Of a stretch of 64,000 nucleotides of DNA, positions 1-7,025 are shown in pieces. Origin of the DNA: Fuscovulum sp. (GTDB taxonomy: Bacteria; Pseudomonadota; Alphaproteobacteria; Rhodobacterales; Rhodobacteraceae); contig CP136571.1 of the NCBI GenBank assembly GCA_035192965.1, positions 1,942,501 to 2,006,500 of the forward strand, written 5' to 3'. How positions within the stretch are numbered: position 1 is the stretch's first letter; each line of letters starts with the position of its first letter. The notes beneath the pieces are model-generated. The model searched no databases, had not been told where the DNA came from, and saw nothing but the letters and a program-made list of their open reading frames with translations. The translations under genes were made by a program, and so were the position numbers.

Positions 1-1
1 C

Positions 2-406
2 CATACGCGTGGTGACCTGTTTCGTGCCGTGCTGGAAGGCATCGCCAGCGGCACCGCCCATGTGCTTGACACCTATCGCGAGCTGGATGCCTTTCCCCAC
101 CGCATCCTCGCCGTGGGCGGTGGCACCAAGAATGCCGTCTGGCTGCAGGCCACATCCGATATTTCCGGCGCAGGCCAGATCGTGTGCGAGAAAACGGTGG
201 GGGCCAGCTATGGCGATGCCTTCCTGGCCGCCACTGCGGTGGGCAAGGCGATGCCGGATGAAATCGTCGAATGGAACCCCGTCGCCCGCACCGTGCGGGC
301 CGAGGCTGTTCCCGCCTATGCGCGCCAATACCCGTTGTTCAAACGCCTCTACACGCAGACCCGCGATATTGCCCATGAACTGGGCCAAGAGGCAGGGTCC
401 GCCTGA
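2..406 (+). CDS. FGGY-family carbohydrate kinase, C-terminal part (cut by window start)
   Basis: Only the last ~134 residues are present; the open frame continues off the left edge. The segment AVGGGTKNAVWLQATSDISG matches the ATP-binding region of FGGY sugar kinases (xylulokinase, ribulokinase, glycerol kinase), and the preceding RGDLFRAVLEGIASG is the helix usually found before it. The substrate cannot be read from this fragment. The TGA stop overlaps the ATG of the creatininase-family gene (TGATG), so the two are translationally coupled. Beside FucU/RbsD mutarotases, a ribokinase and a sugar ABC transporter, it probably phosphorylates the imported sugar or its ketose derivative (inference). 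Confidence 0.85.
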   Translation, partial: HTRGDLFRAVLEGIASGTAHVLDTYRELDAFPHRILAVGGGTKNAVWLQATSDISGAGQIVCEKTVGASYGDAFLAATAVGKAMPDEIVEWNPVARTVRAEAVPAYARQYPLFKRLYTQTRDIAHELGQEAGSA

Positions 407-1140
407 TGCGCTATGATCGCATGCGCCCGCAGCAGGTGCAGGCGGCCATCGCCGCGAACACCCCCGTTGTGCTGCCCTTGGGGGTGATGGAACATCACGG
501 CGGCCACCTCCCCGCCGGGGTGGACCTGCTGGTGGTGACGGAAATCCTGAACCGGCTGGGGGATCAGATCGTCACGCTGCCCCCCTTCGCCTATGGCGCG
601 GCCAGCCATGCCGTGGCGGGCCCGGAACACGGCACCACGCTGCATATCGACGCCTCCGCCCTCGTCCCACTGTTCGAGGCGCTGTGCACCTCCCTCCTGC
701 GCGCGGGCTTTCGCAACCTGCACGCCATCATTCACCACCAGTCGGAGAATATCGCCCAAGGCATGCCCACTGACCTCGCCTTCCGCCTTGCCGCGCGCAA
801 CGCGATCTTCCGGTATCTTGAAGCCGAACGCGGCCCCGGCTGGTGGGGCAGCCGCGACATGCAGGATTACTATGCCAGCCATGACGCGGGCACCGATCCC
901 TTCAACTGGATCCGCCTGCATCCCTTGTTCCCAAAGAACGAGGTCTTTCCCTTCGATCATGCAGGCGAGGGCGAAACCTCGCTCATGCTGGCCCTCGCCC
1001 CCGATACGGTGGATATGAACCGGGTGGCGGAGGGCGCCCCCTGGTGGACCGAAACCGCGCCCCGCGCCACCGTGGAAAAGGGAGAGGCGGGCGTCCAACT
1101 CGCCCTCACCCATCTGCGCCGGGTGCTCGGGCTGGCCTAG
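406..1140 (+). CDS. Creatininase-family amidohydrolase
   Basis: A 244-residue protein, the normal length for the creatininase family. Metal-ligand motifs are visible: LGVMEHHGGHLPAGVDLL near residues 26-43 (the E-H-G-x-H-L-P-x-x-x-D signature) and later IIHHQSEN near 106-113. Family members hydrolyse cyclic amides such as creatinine or act on sugar-linked substrates, and many genomic copies lie in carbohydrate operons without a known substrate. It is coupled to the upstream sugar kinase by a TGATG overlap and is followed after 2 bp by the convergent fucU/rbsD-like gene. Its role in the sugar pathway is unknown. The family call is safe; creatininase activity itself is not implied. Confidence 0.85.
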   Translation: MRYDRMRPQQVQAAIAANTPVVLPLGVMEHHGGHLPAGVDLLVVTEILNRLGDQIVTLPPFAYGAASHAVAGPEHGTTLHIDASALVPLFEALCTSLLRAGFRNLHAIIHHQSENIAQGMPTDLAFRLAARNAIFRYLEAERGPGWWGSRDMQDYYASHDAGTDPFNWIRLHPLFPKNEVFPFDHAGEGETSLMLALAPDTVDMNRVAEGAPWWTETAPRATVEKGEAGVQLALTHLRRVLGLA

Positions 1141-1142
1141 GA

Positions 1143-1601
1143 TCAGACCAGTTCCGGCAGGTTCACCACACCCTTTTTCAAGATGAAACACCCGTAAGGC
1201 CCGCTATCGGCCGTGCGGATGATGGCAAAGGCCCGCTTGGCGGCCTCGTAGAAGGCGAACCGCTCCAAGGCCTGCATCTGAACCGCCCGCCCCTCGGCGG
1301 CGTCTATCACCGCCTGCATCCGGCCAAAGACTGGCATCTGCGCGCCAGCATCCCCCACCACCTGCATCCGCGCCACCGGGGCGGGCACAAACGTATCCAG
1401 CGGCATCAGCGACAGGATCGCCCGCGCCGCCGTGGGAATGTCGCATCCCGCCATGTCGATCAGCCGCCCATAGGTGGTTTCCGCCGCAATGGTCGCCGCA
1501 GGATGGTTCACATCGCAGATCACCAGATCATCACCGTGCCCCATGAGCATCAGCACCTGCACGATCTCCGCCGACAGGCGCGGATCGATCCCCTTCAGCA
1601 T
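1143..1601 (-). CDS. RbsD/FucU-family sugar mutarotase (copy 1)
   Basis: 152 residues, typical for FucU/RbsD proteins, which interconvert anomers of fucose, ribose or related sugars in the cytoplasm. The N-terminus MLKGIDPRLSAEIVQVLMLMGHGDDLVICD carries the family G-H-G-D motif with the catalytic His, and YGCFILKKGV is the usual C-terminal strand. It is the last gene of the leftward permease operon, 90 bp after the permease stop, with paired hairpins in between. A second homologue lies at 10068-10520 at the far side of the same sugar locus; the two share the start (MLKGID), GHGD and the C-terminal YGCF, so this looks like an old duplication. Confidence 0.88.
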   Translation of the reverse strand: MLKGIDPRLSAEIVQVLMLMGHGDDLVICDVNHPAATIAAETTYGRLIDMAGCDIPTAARAILSLMPLDTFVPAPVARMQVVGDAGAQMPVFGRMQAVIDAAEGRAVQMQALERFAFYEAAKRAFAIIRTADSGPYGCFILKKGVVNLPELV

Positions 1602-1623
1602 CGCCGCCCCCCTATGGCCAACA

Positions 1624-1675
1624 AATTTTCTGCGAAAATTCAGGCCAAGCGGGGCTGATTTTTCGCAGAAAAATC
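1624..1675. repeat. Pair of short palindromes with TGC/GCA loops
   Basis: Two adjacent hairpins: 1624-1640 (7-bp arms AATTTTC/GAAAATT, loop TGC) and 1657-1675 (8-bp arms GATTTTTC/GAAAAATC, loop GCA). The cores are reverse complements of each other (TTTTCTGCGAAAA versus TTTTCGCAGAAAA). They lie between the permease stop and the mutarotase start in the leftward operon. Related hairpins occur at 11500-11623 and 63657-63728. They may act as mRNA processing or termination structures; no good T-tract follows. Confidence 0.7.
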
Positions 1676-1691
1676 GTTGCCCCGCAGGCGC

Positions 1692-2615
1692 TCACTTCAC
1701 CGCCCCCGCAGCCATCCCCTTGATGATGTACTTCTCCAACACCACCCCGATCACGATCAAAGGCAGGATCGCCGCAAAGGACAGCGCCGCCATGGACCAC
1801 CACGATATCCCCTGCGAACCCGTCTGGCTTGCCACCATCACCGGCAGCGTATTGGCATAGGTGGATGTCAGCAGCGCCGCAAAGAAATACTCGTTCCATG
1901 TCAGAACCAGCGACAGGATAAACGCCGCCACCATTCCCGGCAGGGCGATGGGCAGGATGATCGTCGCAAACGCGCCCCAGATCGACAGCCCGTCCACCAG
2001 CGCCGCCTCCTCCAGCTCCGTCGGGATCGATCCGAACTGATCGCGCATGATCCAGATCACGATGGGCAGCACCGACAGCGTATAGAGCAGGATCAACCCC
2101 ACCCGCGTGTCCAAGAGCGCCAATTCCCGGTACAGCACCAGAAAGGGCAGGGCCAAAACCACCGGCGGCAGGATCAGCTGCGACAGGAAGAAAAAGCTGA
2201 TGTCCGAGTTCTTCATATAGCCAAAGCGATAGCTGAACCGCGACAGGCCATAGGCCGCCAGACTGCCCAAAGCCACCGCCAGCGCTGAAGACGTCACCGA
2301 AATGATCGCCGAATTCATGAACCGCTTCATGAATTCAGACCGCACGGTGCTTTCCTCGCCGATCGTATCCGGCGACAGGCCCAGCGACCGCCAGCCCAGC
2401 CATGCGGGCTGATAATCCACCCAAGGGATCATGTTCCCCTTCATCACATTGGGCGCCATCTTGAAGCTGGTGGTGATGGTCCAATAGATCGGGAACAGGC
2501 AGATGATGGTCCACAGGATCAACACGCCGTAAATCGCGATCCGGCTTGTCCACCACTTCGCGCGGTGGCGGCGATCCGCCTCGGAATCCCGGAAAATCTG
2601 GGTAGATGCGGTCAT
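1692..2615 (-). CDS. Carbohydrate ABC transporter permease (MalG/UgpE type)
   Basis: 307 residues with an N-terminal membrane segment near residues 28-48 and five further hydrophobic helices. The cytoplasmic EAA loop (ELEEAALVDGLSIWGAFATIILPIALPG, about residues 200-227) contacts the ATPase and is diagnostic of binding-protein-dependent sugar permeases. It is the second permease of the importer: its ATG overlaps the stop of the preceding permease by 4 bp. The partner binding protein (7026-8660) and ATPase (8926-9978) lie on the other side of the puc operon. The sugar is not identifiable from sequence alone. Confidence 0.92.
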   Translation of the reverse strand: MTASTQIFRDSEADRRHRAKWWTSRIAIYGVLILWTIICLFPIYWTITTSFKMAPNVMKGNMIPWVDYQPAWLGWRSLGLSPDTIGEESTVRSEFMKRFMNSAIISVTSSALAVALGSLAAYGLSRFSYRFGYMKNSDISFFFLSQLILPPVVLALPFLVLYRELALLDTRVGLILLYTLSVLPIVIWIMRDQFGSIPTELEEAALVDGLSIWGAFATIILPIALPGMVAAFILSLVLTWNEYFFAALLTSTYANTLPVMVASQTGSQGISWWSMAALSFAAILPLIVIGVVLEKYIIKGMAAGAVK

Positions 2616-3715
2616 GTCCGGGGCCTCGTCCAGCGATCAGCGAGTTTCATGAGCAAGGTCATCGCGATGACGATGATCACCAGATAGACAAAGGCCAACA
2701 GCGTGCCATAGCCCACATTCGACCGCTCTCGATACTCACGGAAGATGAAACTCGTGACCGTATCGGTCGCGCCCCCGGGACCACCCGAGGTGACGTTGAT
2801 CACGATATCGGCCAGCTTCAGCTTGAAGATGATCCGGATCAGGATCGCGGTGATCGACACGGGCAGCATCAGGGGGAAAGTCACTTCCCAGAAATTGCGC
2901 CACCCGTTCGCGCCATCCACCTTGGCCGCCTCGTTCAACTCCTTCGGGATCGCCTGCAAGCCCGCCAGAATCATGATCATCATGAAGGGGATATAGGTCC
3001 AGGCATCCATCACCATGATCGTCGCCCGCGCAATTTCAGGCGAGCCAAAGAAGGACGGGTTCTCTACCCCAAAGAACTTCGCCAGCCGCGACAGCGGGCC
3101 ATAGCGCGCCTCCAGCATCGACTTGCCGATCATCCAGGATACGGCCACAGGCGACAGCATCAGCGGCAGCAGGAACGCCACACGAAAGAACTTCCGCGCC
3201 CGGATCTGCGCGTTCAGCAACAGCGCAAGGCCAAAGGCGATGGCATATTCCACAAGGATCGCCAGCGAATACAGCACCATGTTCCATAGCGCGTTCCAAT
3301 AGAACGGGTCGGTCCACATCTGCCGCAGGTTATCCAGCCCGTTGAACTGCCGCCCCGTGGGGCTGGACAGGTTCCAGTCCGAAAACGCGATGATCAGGCC
3401 GAACAGCAGCGGAAAGATCGTCAGCGCCGCCACGAAGATCGCCGCCGGCAGCACGAACAGCGTCCGCTTGCCATGCTCGCCCCGGATCAGCACCTGCCCC
3501 CAGCACAGGGCCACCGCCCAGGTACAAAAGGCGTAAAGCGTCGGTCGCCAGTTGGTAAAGCCGAAATCGCCCCGCCCCGTGACCTGCATCACCTGCAACA
3601 TGGCGACGACAAGCGTAAGCCCCGCCGTACCCCAGATCAGCGCGCGCCCGAACAGCTTGCGCCGGTCCGAGATGTTGTCGTTCGTGACGACATGAAGAAG
3701 ATCACCATTGCTCAT
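2612..3715 (-). CDS. Carbohydrate ABC transporter permease (MalF/UgpA type)
   Basis: 367 residues, somewhat long for the family because of an N-terminal extension with two extra hydrophobic segments (about residues 26-46 and 62-80). The conserved loop ELNEAAKVDGANGWRNFWEVTFPL near residues 262-285 is the EAA motif. It is the first gene of the leftward permease-permease-mutarotase operon. No Shine-Dalgarno sequence precedes the ATG; instead a near-palindrome (3716-3729) abuts the start codon, and TAACAT inside it could serve as a -10 element, so the transcript may be leaderless or nearly so. A start further inside the gene is possible. Confidence 0.9.
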   Translation of the reverse strand: MSNGDLLHVVTNDNISDRRKLFGRALIWGTAGLTLVVAMLQVMQVTGRGDFGFTNWRPTLYAFCTWAVALCWGQVLIRGEHGKRTLFVLPAAIFVAALTIFPLLFGLIIAFSDWNLSSPTGRQFNGLDNLRQMWTDPFYWNALWNMVLYSLAILVEYAIAFGLALLLNAQIRARKFFRVAFLLPLMLSPVAVSWMIGKSMLEARYGPLSRLAKFFGVENPSFFGSPEIARATIMVMDAWTYIPFMMIMILAGLQAIPKELNEAAKVDGANGWRNFWEVTFPLMLPVSITAILIRIIFKLKLADIVINVTSGGPGGATDTVTSFIFREYRERSNVGYGTLLAFVYLVIIVIAMTLLMKLADRWTRPRT

Positions 3716-3729
3716 GCTAGCATGTTAGC
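3716..3729. promoter_or_regulatory. Operator-like palindrome abutting the permease start codon
   Basis: GCTAGCATGTTAGC is a 14-bp palindrome with one mismatched pair. Its core matches the perfect palindrome CTAACATGTTAG at 8847-8858 in front of the binding-protein and ATPase genes of the same transporter. Two copies at the two promoters of one split transporter argue for a shared regulator site; the regulator family is not identifiable. Confidence 0.65.
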
Positions 3730-3994
3730 TTGCCGCAACCCGTCTGGAAAGTACCTTTCCCCGCCCAGCACAGGACGAGATTCCAGGGCGCGAATCTGCG
3801 CTGGAATCAGCGGGGAAATGGGTCAACCCGAAAGGCCCGGGCGCGCAATTCTCACCGAAAACTGCACGCTCGATTTCCGAACCCCGCCAGTCGGCCCGAC
3901 CGGCCCATTCAGCGCCGGATGGCAAAAATATTAAACATTTGAATTTGTTATTTGGCGGTGCCTGTGGCCGCCGCCCGGACTTTCACTATCCAGG
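3730..3994. other. Intergenic region between permease gene and puc promoter
   Basis: No convincing gene. The left part is GC-rich, with the partial inverted repeat GATTCCAG...CTGGAATC at about 3779-3818. The right part, from about 3920, becomes AT-rich (AAAAATATTAAACATTTGAATTTG). Together with the PpsR boxes at 3995-4038, this AT-rich patch probably forms the upstream region of the puc promoter, where bending or activator binding would be expected. Confidence 0.4.
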
Positions 3995-4038
3995 TGTAAA
4001 CTTTTTGTTACAGTTGAAAATGTCAACAAAAGATGACA
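3995..4038. promoter_or_regulatory. Tandem PpsR/CrtJ boxes upstream of pucB
   Basis: Two exact matches to TGT-N12-ACA: 3995-4012 (spacer AAACTTTTTGTT) and 4021-4038 (spacer CAACAAAAGATG), separated by 8 bp, about 120-160 bp upstream of the pucB ATG. PpsR (encoded at 52027-53442) binds such paired boxes cooperatively and represses puc under oxygen or strong light. Paired boxes with short spacing are usual for puc and bch promoters. Confidence 0.85.
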
Positions 4039-4157
4039 AATTCCTCACGGGACCCAATGTCTGTTGGAAGTTTTTTCCACTGGAAGCACGGAAAGGTGAG
4101 CGGAATGTCGTCAACTCACCCAAGTACCCACGACGACGAGGGCACGGAGGAGCAGAA

Positions 4158-4313
4158 ATGTCCAACGATCCTGACAAGGTATGGCCGACTGGTCTGACCT
4201 TGAGAGAAGCCGAAGAAGTCCACAGTTACCTCATCGACGGCACGCGCGTGTTCGGGGTCATCGCCCTTCTCGCGCATATTCTTGTCGCCGTCACCACGCC
4301 CTGGCTCGGCTGA
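4158..4313 (+). CDS. pucB: LH2 antenna beta subunit
   Basis: 51 residues, the same length as R. sphaeroides PucB. The ATG follows a good Shine-Dalgarno sequence (GGAGGA, 6 bp upstream). His22 (EEVHSYL) and the axial bacteriochlorophyll ligand His40 (LLAH) are present, as are Arg30 and the C-terminal TPWLG. One membrane helix spans about residues 24-46. The protein pairs with PucA in the peripheral light-harvesting ring of the intracytoplasmic membrane. It is the first gene of the puc operon, 10 bp before pucA, behind tandem PpsR boxes. Confidence 0.95.
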   Translation: MSNDPDKVWPTGLTLREAEEVHSYLIDGTRVFGVIALLAHILVAVTTPWLG

Positions 4314-4323
4314 GGGGAAAAGC

Positions 4324-4635
4324 ATGAACAACGCAAAGATGTGGCTTGTCGTCAAGCCGACCGTTGGGGTTCCGCTGTTCCTTTCGGCCGTTGCCGTCGG
4401 GTCTTTCGCCGTCCATGTCGCCGTGCTCAGCAACACGTCATGGGTGGCGGATTTCCTCTCGGGCAAATCCCTTGGAACGGGCACGGCTGCCGCCGCGCTC
4501 GTGCTGCCGGAAGATGGGGTCGCGAAAGCGGCCTATATCCCCGGCGGAGCGCAAGAGGTGCTGATCACCATGCCGGATGGCACCACGGCCCGCGCCGTGT
4601 TGCAGACATCCGAAACGATGGCAGCGCTCGAATAG
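4324..4635 (+). CDS. pucA: LH2 antenna alpha subunit with Phe44-Leu45 and a C-terminal extension
   Basis: Residues 1-47 align without gaps to LH2 alpha: MNNAKMWLVVKPTVGVPLFL, axial His31, Trp40. At positions 44-45, where B850-type complexes have Tyr-Tyr or Tyr-Trp, this protein has Phe-Leu. That pair lacks the hydrogen bonds to the bacteriochlorophyll acetyl groups and is typical of B800-820 (LH3) alpha chains, so a blue-shifted antenna is predicted. The protein is 103 residues against about 54 normally. The extra residues 48-103 begin Gly/Ala-rich and continue with a segment that looks beta-strand-forming (EVLITMPDGTTARAVL); they would lie on the periplasmic side. R. sphaeroides also has one long PucA paralogue, so extension alone is not unique. 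Confidence 0.93.
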   Translation: MNNAKMWLVVKPTVGVPLFLSAVAVGSFAVHVAVLSNTSWVADFLSGKSLGTGTAAAALVLPEDGVAKAAYIPGGAQEVLITMPDGTTARAVLQTSETMAALE

Positions 4636-4687
4636 CCTAAGCGCGTGCAGGTCGGGCGTGACTTGCGCGCTGCGAATGATCGGGCAT

Positions 4688-4718
4688 GAGGCCCCCTGTC
4701 CTCCGGCAGGTGGGCCTC
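4688..4718 (+). terminator. Intercistronic hairpin between pucA and pucC
   Basis: Arms GAGGCCC (4688-4694) and GGGCCTC (4712-4718), extended by CCTG/CAGG with a single bulged T and an 8-nt loop. No T-tract follows, so this is more likely an RNA stabiliser or attenuator than a full terminator. Such a structure 3' of pucBA explains the usual excess of antenna mRNA over pucC mRNA in Rhodobacter (established for the family; inferred here). Confidence 0.75.
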
Positions 4719-4763
4719 ATCCTGCCCCCGCAACCGGCCTGTAGAAGGTGGCCGGATCAGAAT

Positions 4764-6257
4764 ATGGGTGTGTCGACGATGTTCGACTACAGACGTTTCG
4801 CACTCGGGCGCCTTGCGGCCATCGCGCCGCAATACCTGCCCTTTGCCGATGCCGCCTCGGCCGAGGTGCCGCTGTCGCGCCTTTTGCGCCTGTCGCTCTT
4901 TCAGATGACGGTCGGGATGGCGCTCGTGCTGATGGTGGGCACGCTGAACCGCGTCATGATCGTTGAACTTCATGTTCCGGCCACGCTGGTGGCGCTCATG
5001 CTGGCCCTGCCTTTGGTCTTTGCACCCTTCCGCGCCCTGATCGGCTTCAAATCGGATACGTTCAAATCGGCCCTCGGCCTGCGCCGCCTGCCTTGGATCT
5101 TCAAAGGCACGATGTACCAATTCGGCGGCTTCGCCATCATGCCCTTCGCCCTCTTGGTGCTGTCCGGCTATGGCGAGGCGGTCGATGCCCCCCGTTGGAT
5201 CGGCCTGTCGGCGGCGGCGTTGTCCTTCCTGCTGGTGGGGGCCGGAATGCACATCGTGCAGACCGTCGGCCTTGCCCTCGCCACCGATCTGGTCCCGCCC
5301 GAAGATCAGCCAAAGGTCGTGGGCCTGATGTATGTCATGCTCCTTCTCGGCATGATCCTCAGCGCTCTCGTCTATGGCGCGCTCCTGACGACGTACACCC
5401 CCGGACGCCTGATCCAGGTGATCCAGGGCACCGCCGTCGTCACCATCTTCCTCAACGGCCTTGCGATGTGGAAACAAGAGGCGCGCAACCGCAGCCGCGC
5501 CCTTGCCCCCCGGGTTGAGATCGCCTTCACAACCGCCCTGCGGCACCTGTCGGCACAGCCCGGCATGCTGCGCCTTCTGGCGGTCATAGCGCTGGGCACG
5601 GCCGGGTTTGGCATGGCCGATGTTCTGCTCGAACCCTTCGGCGCGCAGGTGCTTGCGATGACCGTGGCGCAAACCACCCGGCTCACGGTGGTTCTGGCCT
5701 GCGGCAGCCTTGTGGGCTTCGCGCTCGCCTCGCGCCTGCTGGGCCGCGATGGATGGCAGCCGATGACGGTGGCCTGCCTCGGCACCCTGATCGGCGTGCC
5801 GGCCTTCCTGATCCTCATGATCTCGGCGGCCTTCCTCACCGTGCCGCTGCTGATCGCCGCCACGCTCAGCGCTGGCTTTGGCGCGGGCCTGTTCGGCCAT
5901 GGCACCCTGACCGCCACGATGCGCGCCGCCCCGCGCGAACATATCGGCCTGTCCCTCGGCGCATGGGGCGCGCTCCAGACCACGGCGGCGGGCATCGCTG
6001 TCGCCACGGGCGGCGTGATCCGCGACATCCTGCTTCTTTCCCCCGATGCCGGGCAAGGCGCAACCGCCCTTGCCGGGCCCGCCGCCGCGGCCCCCTATCT
6101 GCCCGTTTTCGGGTTGGAGGCGGGGCTGCTGCTTCTGGCCCTCATCGTGGCATGGCCTCTGCGGCGGCAAGATATCGACACGCGGCAAAGCACTGCTACT
6201 TCCCCTCCGACAGGCATCGCAACCCGACAGGACAGCGTTGCCGAAACCAGACCATGA
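4764..6257 (+). CDS. pucC: PucC, LH2 assembly / (bacterio)chlorophyll carrier of the MFS-like LhaA family
   Basis: About 497 residues with 12 predicted membrane helices. Family landmarks are present: [29 protein letters not shown] near the N-terminus, the GFKSDTFKSALGLRRLPWIF loop and LGAWGALQTTAAG near helix 11. PucC is needed for stable LH2 assembly and is thought to deliver pigment or shepherd antenna polypeptides. The ATG at 4764 is chosen because the upstream ATG at 4686 lies inside the hairpin; ATG 4779 is an alternative, and neither has a strong ribosome-binding site. Two paralogues lie at 40837-42285 (lhaA) and 56914-58203. Confidence 0.93.
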   Translation: MGVSTMFDYRRFALGRLAAIAPQYLPFADAASAEVPLSRLLRLSLFQMTVGMALVLMVGTLNRVMIVELHVPATLVALMLALPLVFAPFRALIGFKSDTFKSALGLRRLPWIFKGTMYQFGGFAIMPFALLVLSGYGEAVDAPRWIGLSAAALSFLLVGAGMHIVQTVGLALATDLVPPEDQPKVVGLMYVMLLLGMILSALVYGALLTTYTPGRLIQVIQGTAVVTIFLNGLAMWKQEARNRSRALAPRVEIAFTTALRHLSAQPGMLRLLAVIALGTAGFGMADVLLEPFGAQVLAMTVAQTTRLTVVLACGSLVGFALASRLLGRDGWQPMTVACLGTLIGVPAFLILMISAAFLTVPLLIAATLSAGFGAGLFGHGTLTATMRAAPREHIGLSLGAWGALQTTAAGIAVATGGVIRDILLLSPDAGQGATALAGPAAAAPYLPVFGLEAGLLLLALIVAWPLRRQDIDTRQSTATSPPTGIATRQDSVAETRP

Positions 6258-6298
6258 CGTAAAAAACGCCCAAGGGCCGTTCAGCAAAAGGGTAGGAC

Positions 6299-6928
6299 AT
6301 GACAACGATCATCACCAGACTTTACGCGGACGTGACCGCGGCGCAGGCTGTCGTCACGGCACTTGTCAACAGCGGGCACAGACCCGCCACCATTGACGTC
6401 ATCACGCGCGACGGCCCCCTCCCGGCCACAGACCGGATGCGCGCGGCCCGTGTGCCGGCGGCTTCGGCCATGGCCTATGCACCCTCCATCGCCGAGGGCT
6501 GCTCCCTTCTCGTGGTCACCGCGCCCTTCGCCCCGATCGGCACGGCGCGCCACGCGATCATGGTGGTCAACCGCTATCCGGGGATTTCGGTCGGACTGGC
6601 CAAGGAAGATGTCTACCTGCGCGAGGATCCGAAGGTCGAAACCTCGGGCAAGATCCTGCAGGGCAAGGTCTTCTTCATGTCCAACCCCTACCGCGCGACC
6701 GGCCACGGCCATGTGTTCGGCTCCAACCCGGTCCTGCCCAGCAAACCCCGCACCTCGGCCATCCGGGGCGGGGCCTATATGTCGACAAAGTTCTGGCCCG
6801 GCAAACTGCTCTCGGCCCCCAAGGAACGGACCTCGGCAATCCGCGGCGACTGGCAGCTCTCATCCCTCTTCGGCCTGCCCACAATCATCCGCGACTGGCC
6901 CTCACGCGACCTCTTCACCAAGATCTGA
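6299..6928 (+). CDS. Puc-operon protein, possible PucD/PucE (LH2 gamma)-like
   Basis: 209 residues, 41 bp after pucC and ending just before the operon terminator, so it belongs to the puc operon. R. capsulatus has pucD and pucE (LH2 gamma) at this place, but I cannot confirm homology by eye. Residues 1-110 look like an alpha/beta fold (TTIITRLYADVTAAQAVVTALVNSG, then CSLLVVTAPF). Residues ~110-209 are basic and aromatic-rich, with the imperfect repeat PRTSAIRGGAYMSTKFWPG / ERTSAIRGDWQLSSLFG. There is no signal peptide or membrane helix. The C-terminal half could dock on the cytoplasmic face of LH2 (inference). Confidence 0.6.
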   Translation: MTTIITRLYADVTAAQAVVTALVNSGHRPATIDVITRDGPLPATDRMRAARVPAASAMAYAPSIAEGCSLLVVTAPFAPIGTARHAIMVVNRYPGISVGLAKEDVYLREDPKVETSGKILQGKVFFMSNPYRATGHGHVFGSNPVLPSKPRTSAIRGGAYMSTKFWPGKLLSAPKERTSAIRGDWQLSSLFGLPTIIRDWPSRDLFTKI

Positions 6929-6946
6929 GCTCCGCTTCCCCAAACC

Positions 6947-6982
6947 AAAAGGCGCGCGGCCACCCGCGCGCCTTTTGCTTTT
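6947..6982. terminator. Bidirectional intrinsic terminator at the end of the puc operon
   Basis: Perfect 13-bp stem AAAAGGCGCGCGG (6947-6959) with CCGCGCGCCTTTT (6964-6976) and a 4-nt loop CCAC, followed by GCTTTT. The flanking A and T runs let it work in both directions, for the puc operon from the left and the binding-protein gene (ending at 7026) from the right. Confidence 0.9.
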
Positions 6983-7025
6983 CGTGGGGGTGCGGCGCGC
7001 AACACCGTCGCGCGCCGCCCTTGCC

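Noticed and set aside
4686-4763. Upstream ATG for pucC giving 523 residues
   Set aside because: The start lies inside the stable intercistronic hairpin and the extra residues have no family similarity.
4533-6305. 590-codon minus-strand frame opposite pucC
   Set aside because: Gln/Glu/Arg-rich translation without domains, entirely antisense to pucC.
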